DNA of 38,331 nucleotides, from the IMG/VR virus record IMGVR_UViG_3300031673_000209, positions 1 through 38,331 of that record, one strand, 5' to 3'. Shown here in pieces: positions 29,573-36,859 of the stretch. The notes under the pieces are model-generated. The model had not been told where the DNA came from and searched no databases. It worked only from the letters and a program-made list of their open reading frames with translations. Each line of letters begins with the position of its first letter. Positions within the stretch are counted from its first letter, which is position 1. The stretch is from a virus. The translations under genes were made by a program, and so were the position numbers.

Positions 29573-29741
29573 ATGTTTTTTTGCCGCACATTTTGACGCA
29601 TTGTTGTTCTTCTAATTTGCGATCTCTACTATTTCTACCACCAACAGGACAACTAGCAAACATGCCCAGAATTATAAGAACAGTAGGAATTCCTAAAATA
29701 GCTAATGCAAACAAATGATCCAATTGTTTGGGAGTAGGCAT
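29550..29741 (-). CDS. small membrane-anchored protein, 63 aa
   Basis: A membrane helix ('LFALAILGIPTVLIILGMFA') is followed by SCPVGGRNS, which may be a lipobox-like site but with poor spacing, and a Cys/Lys-rich tail. ATG 29741 overlaps the upstream TAA (TAATG). The reading frame may shift at the A7 run (see the 29489-29572 entry). Confidence 0.6.
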   Translation of the reverse strand: MPTPKQLDHLFALAILGIPTVLIILGMFASCPVGGRNSRDRKLEEQQCVKMCGKKTYGKMYII

Positions 29742-29857
29742 TATATTATAACAAACCTTTGCGGGAAACACTTTTTAGTCAGGGGTTCACCTATTATTGC
29801 TCCGCCAGCTTTACCTGTGAGCCCCATGCCTTGATTTAACATTCGTGTATATTTCAT
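29741..29857 (-). CDS. small Gly-rich peptide, 38 aa
   Basis: 'MKYTRMLNQGMGLTGKAGGA' to 'KKCFPQRFVII'. The ATG at 29857 is the first after the upstream stop; ribosome site weak. No family recognised. Confidence 0.45.
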   Translation of the reverse strand: MKYTRMLNQGMGLTGKAGGAIIGEPLTKKCFPQRFVII

Positions 29858-29871
29858 AGACTTAATACGCT

Positions 29872-30051
29872 TTATAGCGGTGGAATGTTTAGGGCTGCAA
29901 TTAACCATGTTGGAAACATCCAAACCTCTCCTCCACAATTGAGACACAGCGAGTAATAGTGGTCATCGATTTGTTTCCAATATCCCAAATCGTGCCCGTG
30001 TCCGGTTGCCATTCGACGGGCAGTTTTTCTCAATCTGTTAAAACGTTTCAA
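29872..30051 (-). CDS. small zinc-binding protein, 59 aa
   Basis: A basic start (TTG, then KRFNRLRKTARRM) leads to 'GHGHDLGYWKQIDDHYYSLC' and 'LNCGGEVWM', an H...CxxC half-ribbon like the tail family but ending 'ALNIPPL' with no tail. TTG overlaps the TGA of the DUF6899-like gene; GGGGA lies upstream. Confidence 0.55.
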   Translation of the reverse strand: MKRFNRLRKTARRMATGHGHDLGYWKQIDDHYYSLCLNCGGEVWMFPTWLIAALNIPPL

Positions 30052-30314
30052 AGATCAATGTCCCCATTTTCTTCTATTTTAGTATCTTCGTACGGGGCTA
30101 AAAACCTACGGTAAAATTCAGCCTTTATACACTCTAGGGCTCCGATCATGTTATTACCTAGAGTGTAAGAGTGTTCTTTGTGCCATATTTTCCACAACAA
30201 CCTAGACACAACGTAGTTAAATTCGCCAGGGCGGTTATAGAATGATAACTCTGCAGCTAGGGCATCTATGTGTTGGTTGAATTTTTCTCTTTTACTTTGT
30301 TCTATGTATGGCAT
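30048..30314 (-). CDS. DUF6899-like phage protein, 88 aa
   Basis: 'MPYIEQSKREKFNQHIDALA', 'GEFNYVVSRLLWKI', 'GALECIKAEFYRRFLAPYED' and 'KIEENGDIDL' match a small protein family common in phages (MPYI...; GxLNY; LE..K.E.YRR...PYED.K...NGD), which I take to be DUF6899. Function unknown. ATG 30314 is preceded by GGTAGGTG; the longer start lies inside the upstream gene. Confidence 0.85.
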   Translation of the reverse strand: MPYIEQSKREKFNQHIDALAAELSFYNRPGEFNYVVSRLLWKIWHKEHSYTLGNNMIGALECIKAEFYRRFLAPYEDTKIEENGDIDL

Positions 30315-30318
30315 GATT

Positions 30319-30438
30319 TCACCTACCTTTTCGCCATTTTCGCCATTTTCGTAATGCCGGTGTGATAACAAATCTACCTAGTAAGTATCCTCCGATACAA
30401 ACAGCAAAAACTCCGATTATGTATGTTTGATCGCTCAT
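30319..30438 (-). CDS. small membrane protein, 39 aa
   Basis: 'MSDQTYIIGVFAVCIGGYLL' spans the membrane; the basic tail repeats KWRKWRK. ATG overlaps the upstream tail-gene stop (ATGA) and its TGA is 4 bases before the DUF6899-like start. Confidence 0.65.
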   Translation of the reverse strand: MSDQTYIIGVFAVCIGGYLLGRFVITPALRKWRKWRKGR

Positions 30439-30674
30439 GTTAACACTTCCTTTATGTCAAGTTCGTTCTTCGTCAAACACGGATGGTCTACATCTGCCAG
30501 CTTCATTGCTGCAAACATATCTTCGGTGCAGAAAGTTCCTTCCGCTAGCTCTACTTGCAATACTATGTTTATATCAACTAACTCTATCCTACAGTATTTA
30601 CACACTGCACCAGTTCTACCGCCATAGATCCAATGATGTTTAGGACGCCGGAGACGTTTTAGCCACTTAAACAT
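30435..30674 (-). CDS. zinc-ribbon protein with IKEVLT tail, 79 aa
   Basis: Starts 'MFKWLKRLRRPKHHWIYGG' (H~14), then 'AVCKYCRIEL' and 'HPCLTKNELDIKEVLT'. The N-terminus is shared with the next gene upstream (MIDWLKRIF), so these are paralogues. ATG 30674 overlaps the upstream TAA (TAATG). Confidence 0.82.
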   Translation of the reverse strand: MFKWLKRLRRPKHHWIYGGRTGAVCKYCRIELVDINIVLQVELAEGTFCTEDMFAAMKLADVDHPCLTKNELDIKEVLT

Positions 30675-30952
30675 TAAGTTATCACATTTTTGATGACAAA
30701 TTCTTCTTCCGTCAGACAAGGATTTTGATCGTTCAATTCTCGCCGTCTGTTAGAAAAAAGCAAAGAGTTCCGTGCGTAACCTTCCAACTCCATGCCGCAA
30801 CGCTCGCATACCACCTCCGGGAAAACTGGCATTCTCCTAATTTCTTTCCACTGGTGTTCAGGATATTTATCAAAAAACTTCCATCTATATTCGGGATATT
30901 TAGGCTCATGAATATGGAAGTTTCTGAATATTCTTTTTAACCAATCAATCAT
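30674..30952 (-). CDS. zinc-ribbon protein with IKNVIT tail, 92 aa
   Basis: 'MIDWLKRIFRNFHIHEPKYP', then 'EHQWKEIRRMPVFPEVVCER' with CxxCG, and 'NPCLTEEEFVIKNVIT'. Contains a tandem 'YPE(Y/H)(R/Q)WK' repeat near residue 20-35. ATG 30952 overlaps the upstream TGA. Confidence 0.82.
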   Translation of the reverse strand: MIDWLKRIFRNFHIHEPKYPEYRWKFFDKYPEHQWKEIRRMPVFPEVVCERCGMELEGYARNSLLFSNRRRELNDQNPCLTEEEFVIKNVIT

Positions 30953-31380
30953 ATTACTTCCCAAATCTCTTCTTCGCCTGGTAAAAAGCACCACGGCATT
31001 ATGGAGTCTTCATCCATATCAATAAGAGCAACTCTATTTTCAACACTTGCTTCGCTATTGCTGGAAACGGCAACACCACAACGTTTACACCGAGAAGCTT
31101 TCCCGTCTGGTGTTTTTTCCCAATCGTGTTTTGCTGGGAGTGTTTTACTTTTTTTTATATTTCTTCTTCTAATCTTGTCTACTACTATTTTCCATTCTTG
31201 CTCAGTAAGTGTTTTACCCCAATCACATAGAACACCGCAAACAGTAGAGCCGTGGGTTTTACATTTTAAACAAACAGCATGAGTTATATTGGCGTTGCCG
31301 CTTTCTATCCATTCAATGGTGTGAACTCCGCCCGCCGGGCATGATTCTTTTTCGACATCAATATCTAAAAAATCGTCCAT
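30949..31380 (-). CDS. two-ribbon zinc protein with IWEVI tail, 143 aa
   Basis: A first unit 'HTIEWIESGNANITHAVCLK' plus CxxC-type 'CLKCKTHGS', and a second 'KHDWEKTPDGKASRCKRCG', end in 'CFLPGEEEIWEVI'. It looks like two family units in tandem with one tail. Its ATG takes the A of the tRNA-Glu(CTC) CCA. Confidence 0.78.
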   Translation of the reverse strand: MDDFLDIDVEKESCPAGGVHTIEWIESGNANITHAVCLKCKTHGSTVCGVLCDWGKTLTEQEWKIVVDKIRRRNIKKSKTLPAKHDWEKTPDGKASRCKRCGVAVSSNSEASVENRVALIDMDEDSIMPWCFLPGEEEIWEVI

Positions 31381-31453
31381 GGTGCCCCATAGCGGTTACG
31401 ATCCGCTGTTTTAACTTTGAGAAAGTTACGATCTGCCATTAATCTAATGGGGC
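31380..31453 (-). tRNA. tRNA-Glu (CTC)
   Basis: Acceptor GCCCCAT/ATGGGGC, anticodon stem TAACT/AGTTA with loop TTCTCAA, CCA encoded and overlapping the next ATG. T-loop ATCGTAA is unusual and is shared with tRNA-Glu(TTC). Confidence 0.9.
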
Positions 31454-31461
31454 TTCCTTAG

Positions 31462-31535
31462 TGACCCCACCGGGTTACGATCCCGGACTCTTCGGTTTGA
31501 AAGGCCGACGATTTAACCAGTTAATCTATGGGGTC
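31462..31535 (-). tRNA. tRNA-Glu (TTC)
   Basis: Acceptor GACCCCA/TGGGGTC, loop CTTTCAA giving TTC, T-loop ATCGTAA. CTA follows A73 instead of CCA. Related to the neighbouring tRNA-Glu in D- and T-loops, so the pair may have arisen by duplication. Confidence 0.9.
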
Positions 31536-31577
31536 AAACGATCTTTCCTAGCAGATGGAGCCAAAAAAGTCAAGCTC

Positions 31578-31874
31578 TTACGTTATAATGTAACGAATGA
31601 ATAGATTATTACAATTGCAATCCTCGATATTTAGATTTATTTTATCATGCAGCCAAAAGAATTCGTCGCAGTTAGAAAAGTATGTATCAGGATTATCCCG
31701 ATTACCTTTAGTTACGTAGCTTCCGCAATCCTTACACCTAAGAATCCCATACCCACTATCTTGGTTGGTATTATAACCTTTGATCGTTTTGATAGTTTCC
31801 CAGTTGTGGGTTTTATAAATATCGAACTGGACAATTTGTTCTTCAGATATGTAGGACGGCTTTCCCATAAGCAT
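31578..31874 (-). CDS. zinc-ribbon protein with IRYIIT tail, 98 aa
   Basis: 'THNWETIKTIKGYNTNQDSG' and 'ILRCKDCGSYV' give H and CxxC; 'NIEDCNCNNLFIRYIIT' ends it. ATG CTT ATG: either ATG (31874 or 31868) may be used. It is the last gene of the overlapping run before tRNA-Glu(TTC). Confidence 0.8.
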   Translation of the reverse strand: MLMGKPSYISEEQIVQFDIYKTHNWETIKTIKGYNTNQDSGYGILRCKDCGSYVTKGNRDNPDTYFSNCDEFFWLHDKINLNIEDCNCNNLFIRYIIT

Positions 31875-31875
31875 T

Positions 31876-32181
31876 TCATTCGATGATTTCTTTCACATCC
31901 CAATCAGCATCCGTATATTCACATGGCTCAATTCTACTGAAAGGTCTTCCCCACATTCCTATCTTGTAAAACGTATGAGATACAGAGAATTTCTTAGCTT
32001 TGCATTTTATACAGATATGATCTTCACCCCAAGTATGTTTGAACTTTTCTACCTCACTGCGTGATTCGAATTTACATTTTTCTTCTTTGTAATTTATACT
32101 GGAACAAGTTGCACACTTTAAACATATATAATTATATCCTAATATCTGAGAAGTAGTTTTACACCATTCGTGTTTGTACAT
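31876..32181 (-). CDS. double zinc-ribbon protein with VKEIIE tail, 101 aa
   Basis: Two tandem units: 'KHEWCKTTSQILGYNYICLK' with CxxC, and 'KHTWGEDHICIKCKAKK'. One tail, 'PCEYTDADWDVKEIIE'. Supports growth of the family by unit duplication. Confidence 0.8.
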   Translation of the reverse strand: MYKHEWCKTTSQILGYNYICLKCATCSSINYKEEKCKFESRSEVEKFKHTWGEDHICIKCKAKKFSVSHTFYKIGMWGRPFSRIEPCEYTDADWDVKEIIE

Positions 32182-32185
32182 AATA

Positions 32186-32542
32186 CTATTCGATAATATG
32201 TCTTATCATCAAATCTTTACACGAATCGGGCTTGACGATGCACTCAGACAGCACCGCTCGAACGAACAGCGAGCTGTCGTTGTCCGCGCACCCAGGTGCA
32301 GACAGCAACTTTGGGAGCTTGGTATAGTATCTGCGACGGCTGTTACATTCATATATCTCCAGTTTGCCGGGGTGAGCGACACCAAACCAGTCACCGCCCC
32401 AAAACTCGATAATAAATACGCTGTGGCATTCATCACACTTCCACCATTCGCGGTGATATGAACCGTCGCTATATCCAGAATCTTCCAATTCAGGTTTGTG
32501 TCCCAATTCTGCCAACCGGTAGATGGCATCTCTAAACGTCAT
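32186..32542 (-). CDS. zinc-ribbon protein with IRHIIE tail, 118 aa
   Basis: LGH-type N-terminus (LAELGHKPEL, H15), C36/C39 in 'WWKCDECHS', tail 'DSCKDLMIRHIIE' with C108 and TAG. The middle carries extra Cys (residues ~70-85). Confidence 0.8.
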   Translation of the reverse strand: MTFRDAIYRLAELGHKPELEDSGYSDGSYHREWWKCDECHSVFIIEFWGGDWFGVAHPGKLEIYECNSRRRYYTKLPKLLSAPGCADNDSSLFVRAVLSECIVKPDSCKDLMIRHIIE

Positions 32543-32829
32543 TCTATTATATCCTTTATAATACCGTCTTTACACTTCATAGCGCTGCGAGAAATAGTAG
32601 TTGGATCCTTACTCCAAAGCCGTTTTTCTTCATCCCATCGGGTATATGCTAGAACCCCACAATCAGTACAGAGAAACCATCTGTGAGAATTAGTATCATA
32701 TCCTTGCAGTATGAGATCTTGTTTTGAGTCGGCTAACTCAACGAACTGGTGAGTTTTGTCTGCTTCCATTCTGAGCTGTAAAAGCTGAATGGTTTCGTCA
32801 ATAATTGATTTTCCTTCGCGAAGTTTCAT
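32539..32829 (-). CDS. zinc-ribbon protein with IKDIIE tail, 96 aa
   Basis: Long helical N-terminus, then 'NSHRWFLCTDCGVLAYTRWD' and 'KCKDGIIKDIIE'. ATG 32829 (MKLREGKS) overlaps the upstream TGA; the longer start lies in the neighbour's frame. The tail codons AAG GAT ATA ATA GAA TGA also provide AAGGA ahead of the next ATG. Confidence 0.8.
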   Translation of the reverse strand: MKLREGKSIIDETIQLLQLRMEADKTHQFVELADSKQDLILQGYDTNSHRWFLCTDCGVLAYTRWDEEKRLWSKDPTTISRSAMKCKDGIIKDIIE

Positions 32830-33122
32830 TCTATAATACTCCGTACTATTTTTTCGTCCTCGGTTAGATCCCAATCACCCCTATAATTAGGATCCCACCG
32901 GTACTTCAAACTATCTTCGTCAAATTCTAAAATTCCTAATTCTTCTAAAGATACCAACATCTTAGCCAACATCTCACCTACCGGGTGATTACTCCAAAAC
33001 ACGTATTTGTGCGGAATGCTCGAAGTTTTATCATACTCTTTCATAAGTCCCAACGAAACGGCTAGATTAAGAGAAGCTAAATCAAAATCTTGCCAATCCT
33101 TCAATCGCTCTTTGAAAGTCAT
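32826..33122 (-). CDS. 98-aa protein with VRSIIE tail, no zinc ribbon
   Basis: A helical protein with no CxxC ('VGEMLAKMLVSLEELGILEF', 'YRGDWDLTEDEKIVRSIIE'). It resembles no ribbon member except in the tail, and it sits in the middle of the ribbon cassette with ATGA overlaps on both sides. Confidence 0.75.
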   Translation of the reverse strand: MTFKERLKDWQDFDLASLNLAVSLGLMKEYDKTSSIPHKYVFWSNHPVGEMLAKMLVSLEELGILEFDEDSLKYRWDPNYRGDWDLTEDEKIVRSIIE

Positions 33123-33322
33123 TTTATTAATTCCTTGATTATTATATCTTTACATTTGATTGTATTAATCAAGCTCGAAAAAGGATACGACTGAAAATCA
33201 TTGAAATACGCCATAAATAGCGTATCACAATTGATACAGCGATAAAAGGCGTAAGGTTTGTGATTTTCTGGATTAAGTTTATCTATTAAGTGCCCCAATT
33301 CTTTAAGCTCCTCTAAAGTCAT
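33119..33322 (-). CDS. zinc-ribbon protein with IKELIK tail, 67 aa
   Basis: LGH-type (LKELGHLIDK, H11), C29/C32 in 'FYRCINCDTLFMAYF', C57 in 'KCKDIIIKELIK'. 'SYPFSSLI' in the middle matches 'PIPFSSRA' of the next gene upstream, so they are sister copies. Confidence 0.82.
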   Translation of the reverse strand: MTLEELKELGHLIDKLNPENHKPYAFYRCINCDTLFMAYFNDFQSYPFSSLINTIKCKDIIIKELIK

Positions 33323-33567
33323 TCAATTACATCCTGTATTATTAAGTCGGAACATGTGTAAGTTAAAAACCAAGCGCAGGCGCGACTCGAAAAAGGAATC
33401 GGATACAGGTCGTCTGCATGTTTCATAAATATCGTGTTGCAATTTTTACATTGGTAAAGCTGTCCCGCCGTCGCCCCAGAAGGTGTTCGCTTAACTGCCT
33501 CGGGTAAGTTTTTGAAATTGGCTATTTCAAGCTCGTGACCCAAACTTTCTAGTTCTTCTACCTTCAT
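33319..33567 (-). CDS. zinc-ribbon protein with IQDVIE tail, 82 aa
   Basis: LGH-type (LESLGHELEI, H11), C40/C43 in 'LYQCKNCNTIFMKHAD', C72 in 'TCSDLIIQDVIE'. Sister of the 33322 gene. Confidence 0.82.
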   Translation of the reverse strand: MKVEELESLGHELEIANFKNLPEAVKRTPSGATAGQLYQCKNCNTIFMKHADDLYPIPFSSRACAWFLTYTCSDLIIQDVIE

Positions 33568-33848
33568 TTAATCACACCCATGATGATAAACTCGTTGCAC
33601 GTCCAGTCTTGATATTTGTACCAAAAATGAGAATGTTTATCGAAATAGGTTATGCGGCATAGGAAGTCTTGGTCGTTTTCATCTCGTAAATCGACCCCGC
33701 TCAAACTGCTAGGACGATAACGTGGAATAGTAAAAATCCCCTCACACCTACTGCACTGATAAGCTGCTCCTTGCCAATCTCTATATGAACAGTCTTCAAT
33801 CCCATGACCCAAACTTTGTAACTTCGCCCTAAGACTGGTGGTAATCAC
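33564..33848 (-). CDS. zinc-ribbon protein with IMGVIK tail, 94 aa
   Basis: LGH-type (LQSLGHGIED, H15), C32/C35 in 'AYQCSRCEGIFTI', C84 in 'WTCNEFIIMGVIK'. GTG start overlaps the upstream TGA (GTGA). The tail has drifted (MG for KE), giving no purine-rich ribosome site. Confidence 0.8.
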   Translation of the reverse strand: MITTSLRAKLQSLGHGIEDCSYRDWQGAAYQCSRCEGIFTIPRYRPSSLSGVDLRDENDQDFLCRITYFDKHSHFWYKYQDWTCNEFIIMGVIK

Positions 33849-34066
33849 TCTATTATATCCTTCACCATAAATTCTTTATCGCTCAGGCATGGGTGAAATT
33901 CGGTCAGTAAACTTTCAAACTTGCTTTGCCAGCCTGACTTAGCCGGGCTATCTGTCAGCTTTCTAAGAATAACTTTTTGCTCGTCAGTTATGTGTTTCTC
34001 CATTTCTGATATGCGTTTCCCACATATTTTACAGCTGGAGTATGGACCCGCAATAATATGCTTCAC
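33845..34066 (-). CDS. zinc-ribbon protein with VKDIIE tail, 73 aa
   Basis: 'KHIIAGPYSSCKICGKRI' (H3, C12, C15), helical middle, 'HPCLSDKEFMVKDIIE'. Shares the PCL(S/T)D(K/E)EF version of the tail with the 34344 gene. Confidence 0.82.
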   Translation of the reverse strand: MKHIIAGPYSSCKICGKRISEMEKHITDEQKVILRKLTDSPAKSGWQSKFESLLTEFHPCLSDKEFMVKDIIE

Positions 34067-34344
34067 TCTATTATCTCCTTAACTGTAAACTCTTCATCAG
34101 TTAAACATGGTACCACTATATCCATGTACTCATTAAATGATGTTATAATCTCTTTTGACTGCGTCAATCGTAAATGAACCTCTTTGTGGAAGTATCCAGG
34201 ATCACTTCGTGCTCTTAGGCTATTAAACCCTTCTAGATCTGCCTCCGTTGCTATCTCTGCCGCTTTTTTCGCACTTATGCCGCATACTTTACAAATGTAA
34301 ACAGGGTTTCCGTGCCAGCGATGAAGAATAAAATTGTGCTTCAT
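34063..34344 (-). CDS. zinc-ribbon protein with VKEIIE tail, 93 aa
   Basis: 'LHRWHGNPVYICKVCG' (H8, C18, C21), helical middle, 'VPCLTDEEFTVKEIIE'. ATG 34344 overlaps the upstream TGA; the longer frame to 34530 is out-of-frame sequence of the neighbour. Confidence 0.82.
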   Translation of the reverse strand: MKHNFILHRWHGNPVYICKVCGISAKKAAEIATEADLEGFNSLRARSDPGYFHKEVHLRLTQSKEIITSFNEYMDIVVPCLTDEEFTVKEIIE

Positions 34345-34592
34345 TCTATTATGTTTTTTATAACCGCTTCTATACAAGATAACGGCAATTGTGATGTGTA
34401 GCGCTCTTTTCCAACTATGAAATGCGGAACAACAAATTTTTCCAATGAAGGAAAATAGTCTGAATATAATCCACAGACACGGCAAACTTGAGAATTTCCT
34501 TTGCCAAAATCTGGATCCCAAACCCTCCACTTTTCAGCCCAACTATGATCCGTCGGAAAGAAAAACACTCCCGATATACCGTACACTTTCAT
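34341..34592 (-). CDS. zinc-ribbon protein with IKNIIE tail, 83 aa
   Basis: 'DHSWAEKWRVWD' (H16), C37/C40 in 'SQVCRVCGLYSDYF', tail 'SCIEAVIKNIIE'. ATGA overlaps on both sides. Confidence 0.8.
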   Translation of the reverse strand: MKVYGISGVFFFPTDHSWAEKWRVWDPDFGKGNSQVCRVCGLYSDYFPSLEKFVVPHFIVGKERYTSQLPLSCIEAVIKNIIE

Positions 34593-34885
34593 TTAATTAT
34601 TTCTCTGATGCATATTTCTTCACAGGTTAGGTCTGGATAATTATGCCAGTCTCGGGGGTATTTTGTGCGTTCATAGTAATAAAGTTCTGGTCCGGCGCCG
34701 TTCGATGCGGAACCATACCATTCGTACCAAGCATGGTCTTGGTGCCAACCTCCATCTATGGTAAAAATAGTACCACAAGTAGTGCACTCTAAATTACTAC
34801 CCGCGGTGCGATTTTCCTGAACAGGCTCTAAAATATGTCCCAAATCATGTAGGTATTTAATAAATTCGTTCGGAAATCGAGGCAT
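34589..34885 (-). CDS. zinc-ribbon protein with IREIIK tail, 98 aa
   Basis: LGH-type (LHDLGHILEP, H17), C34/C37 in 'LECTTCGTIFTIDG', C88 in 'LTCEEICIREIIK'. 'FTIDGGWHQDHAWYEW' parallels 'FTVTGELEAGNWYHEH' in the next gene, so the two are sister copies. Confidence 0.82.
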   Translation of the reverse strand: MPRFPNEFIKYLHDLGHILEPVQENRTAGSNLECTTCGTIFTIDGGWHQDHAWYEWYGSASNGAGPELYYYERTKYPRDWHNYPDLTCEEICIREIIK

Positions 34886-34886
34886 G

Positions 34887-35129
34887 TCATTTCATCACTT
34901 CTCTTATAATATACTCGTTACATGTTAAGTTATCATAGGGGTGCCAACCTTTTTCGTAAACCCAGTAGATATATCCGTGTTCGTGGTACCAGTTTCCAGC
35001 CTCTAGCTCCCCGGTTACAGTAAATTTTCCTTCACAAATTGAACATTGTACGTACCGATTATTAAATATTTTTACATTGTGACCTAGTTCTTCCATTTTT
35101 TCTAGAAAAAACTGTACCGTAGAAGTCAT
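34887..35129 (-). CDS. zinc-ribbon protein with IREVMK tail, 80 aa
   Basis: First gene of the long overlapping run. LGH-type (MEELGHNVKI, H17), C29/C32 in 'YVQCSICEGKFTV', C70 in 'LTCNEYIIREVMK'. It begins 40 bases after tRNA-Trp, with no clear promoter between. Confidence 0.82.
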   Translation of the reverse strand: MTSTVQFFLEKMEELGHNVKIFNNRYVQCSICEGKFTVTGELEAGNWYHEHGYIYWVYEKGWHPYDNLTCNEYIIREVMK

Positions 35130-35144
35130 TTTGCGCAGCGCATT

Positions 35145-35402
35145 CTACCATGTCGGTAAGCGCACGTCTAGCGGGCTGCCGAGGAATCGAACCCCGCCAA
35201 ACGGACTTGGAAACCGTCTTATCACCCAGGATGCAGCCCTAGCGGCGCAAATACCAAATTCCCTCTTGCATAAACGATTCCATTTACGCAGCAACTTGGT
35301 ATCGCGCCTGACAATAAATATTAAATTGTCAAAAATCGGTGTGCTATATTTTAAAAGCGGCACCCTTCCTATTATTAGGACACTAACGCTTTCTCGAAGC
35401 AT
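35145..35402 (-). CDS. possible small protein downstream of EF-Tu running into tRNA-Trp
   Basis: From ATG 35402 the frame reads 'MLRESVSVLIIGRVPLLKYS' and on to 'CKREFGICA', then continues through the whole of tRNA-Trp. The ICA element before the tRNA recalls the VLICA tails but has no stop. It overlaps the EF-Tu stop region by two bases of spacing. Possibly a decayed member; only the first ~50 codons look coding. Confidence 0.3.
   Translation of the reverse strand: MLRESVSVLIIGRVPLLKYSTPIFDNLIFIVRRDTKLLRKWNRLCKREFGICAARAASWVIRRFPSPFGGVRFLGSPLDVRLPTW
35172..35239 (-). tRNA. tRNA-Trp (CCA)
   Basis: Acceptor GGGCTGC/GCAGCCC, anticodon stem ACGGT/TCCGT with loop TTCCAAG, T-loop TTCGATT, G73 as in Trp tRNAs. 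The D-arm is short (68 bases overall). CTA follows G73 instead of CCA. Confidence 0.82.
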
Positions 35403-35403
35403 T

Positions 35404-36573
35404 CTATGCAACCTCTATCACAATCCCTGCTCCGACCGTCTTGCCACCCTCTCGGACAGCAAATCGCATCCCAGTCTCCATTCCGACTGCCTTCTGCAAA
35501 TCGAAACCAACCTCGGAACGGTCACCAGGTTTTACAGGAACATCATCCTTCACAGTTACCGTTCCCGTTACGCCCGTAGTCCCAAAAAAGAAATACGGAG
35601 AGTATCCCGTGCCAAATGGAGTGTGTCGTCCACCCTCCTTGCCAGACAAAATGTACAACTCTGCCTTGCCCTTGGAATGTGGCTTGACACTGCCTGGAGA
35701 CGTTATCACTTGACCTCGTACAACCTCGTCCTTGTGAACCCCACGCAGTAACAATCCAATGTTTAGCCCAGCACGAGCCTCTGGAATGTCTTTGTGAAAT
35801 GCCTGAATTCCTGTAACTACTACCTCCCTTGGTTTGTCGTCTTCGTTTACTAAGCCGACAATCTCAACCTGCTGGTTCCGGACCAAAATCCCGCGACCAA
35901 CACGTCCGGTTACTACCGTACCTCGACCCGGAATGCTGTGAACATCCTCAATTGGCATCATAAACGGTGACTCGTAGTCCCGCGGTGGCTCGGAAATGTT
36001 GTTATCCAAAGCCTCGATTAACTCTATGATGCATTGAGCATCTGGATCACTAGCATTCTCAGCCCGTAACGCCTTCAATGCGGAGCCCTTTACGAAAACC
36101 GTGTTCATATACCCTTGAGCCTCCAACATTTCTGCAGTCTCAAGCTCTACCAACTCGATTAGCTCCTGATCGGCAACGTCAATCTTGTTGACGAATACCA
36201 CCATCTGATCAACACCGACCTGATGGGCAAGCAGAATATGCTCACGAGTCTGTTGCTGCGGACCCTGAGACGCATCTACCAACAGAATCGCCCCATCCAT
36301 CTGGGACGCACCCGTGATCATGTTCTTCACATAGTCAGCATGACCAGGGCAGTCGATATGTGCGTAATGCCGGTTCGCAGACTCATACTCTACATGAGCT
36401 GTATTGATGGTGATTCCTTTCTCTTTCTCTTCTGGCGCTTTATCGATTTGATCGAAAGCCACTACTAGACCGCCATGAATCTCCGCCATCACCTTAGTAA
36501 TGGCCGCAGTTAGGGTGGTTTTCCCGTGGTCGATATGGCCAATCGTACCGATATTAATGTGTGGTTTCGTCAT
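35404..36573 (-). CDS. tuf: elongation factor Tu
   Basis: 389 residues, all three domains. '[10 protein letters not shown]' (G1), '[20 protein letters not shown]' (G3), 'NKIDVAD' (G4), domain 2 '[15 protein letters not shown]', domain 3 'EGGRHTPF' and '[17 protein letters not shown]'. It delivers aminoacyl-tRNA to ribosomes. Differences from bacterial EF-Tu are visible: '[18 protein letters not shown]' in place of FxxGYRPQFYFRTTDVTG, and '[20 protein letters not shown]' for FRKxLDEGxAGDNxGxLLRG. More GC-rich than its neighbours, so probably acquired from a bacterium. Stop is TAG. Confidence 0.95.
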   Translation of the reverse strand: MTKPHINIGTIGHIDHGKTTLTAAITKVMAEIHGGLVVAFDQIDKAPEEKEKGITINTAHVEYESANRHYAHIDCPGHADYVKNMITGASQMDGAILLVDASQGPQQQTREHILLAHQVGVDQMVVFVNKIDVADQELIELVELETAEMLEAQGYMNTVFVKGSALKALRAENASDPDAQCIIELIEALDNNISEPPRDYESPFMMPIEDVHSIPGRGTVVTGRVGRGILVRNQQVEIVGLVNEDDKPREVVVTGIQAFHKDIPEARAGLNIGLLLRGVHKDEVVRGQVITSPGSVKPHSKGKAELYILSGKEGGRHTPFGTGYSPYFFFGTTGVTGTVTVKDDVPVKPGDRSEVGFDLQKAVGMETGMRFAVREGGKTVGAGIVIEVA

Positions 36574-36619
36574 GACTTGTCTCGCTTTCTTTTATCTCCT
36601 TGTTAATGACCTTGATTGG

Positions 36620-36859
36620 TCAAGTTATTATATCTTTGATGGTTAGTTCTGAACATGTGGGCGTTCCGTCGTACTCTATTATCTCTCCAAATAAATGGTA
36701 TGTACAATGCTTAGGAAACTCTATTACTTCAAATTTGGTGCCACAATTTTTACACTCATAAACTAATAATGGCATCCCAGAATATTCGGATGCTTTTGCT
36801 TTTTCAATTAACCTCACTTCATGTCCATCCTTTGCTAAATGTTCTATATGGTTTGTCAT
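36620..36859 (-). CDS. zinc-ribbon protein with IKDIIT tail, 79 aa
   Basis: 'LAKDGHEVRL' (LGH-type variant, DGH), 'VYECKNCGTKFEVIEF', 'PTCSELTIKDIIT'. ATG 36859 uses the A of the CCA end of tRNA-Leu(CAA). It stops 46 bases before the EF-Tu start, so its tail is not part of EF-Tu's ribosome site. Confidence 0.82.
   Translation of the reverse strand: MTNHIEHLAKDGHEVRLIEKAKASEYSGMPLLVYECKNCGTKFEVIEFPKHCTYHLFGEIIEYDGTPTCSELTIKDIIT

Noticed and set aside
34063-34530. Longer 155-residue start for the zinc-ribbon gene at 34344
   Set aside because: The extra codons overlap the neighbour's coding sequence in another frame, while ATG 34344 has the usual ATGA overlap.
35300-35340. Promoter TTGACA downstream of EF-Tu
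   Set aside because: There is a TTGACA but no -10 match at 16-18 bases; the sequence is an inverted repeat (GACAAT/ATTGTC) instead.
35131-35751. Plus-strand ORF of 206 codons
   Set aside because: It lies antisense to EF-Tu and tRNA-Trp and its translation has no coherent domain.
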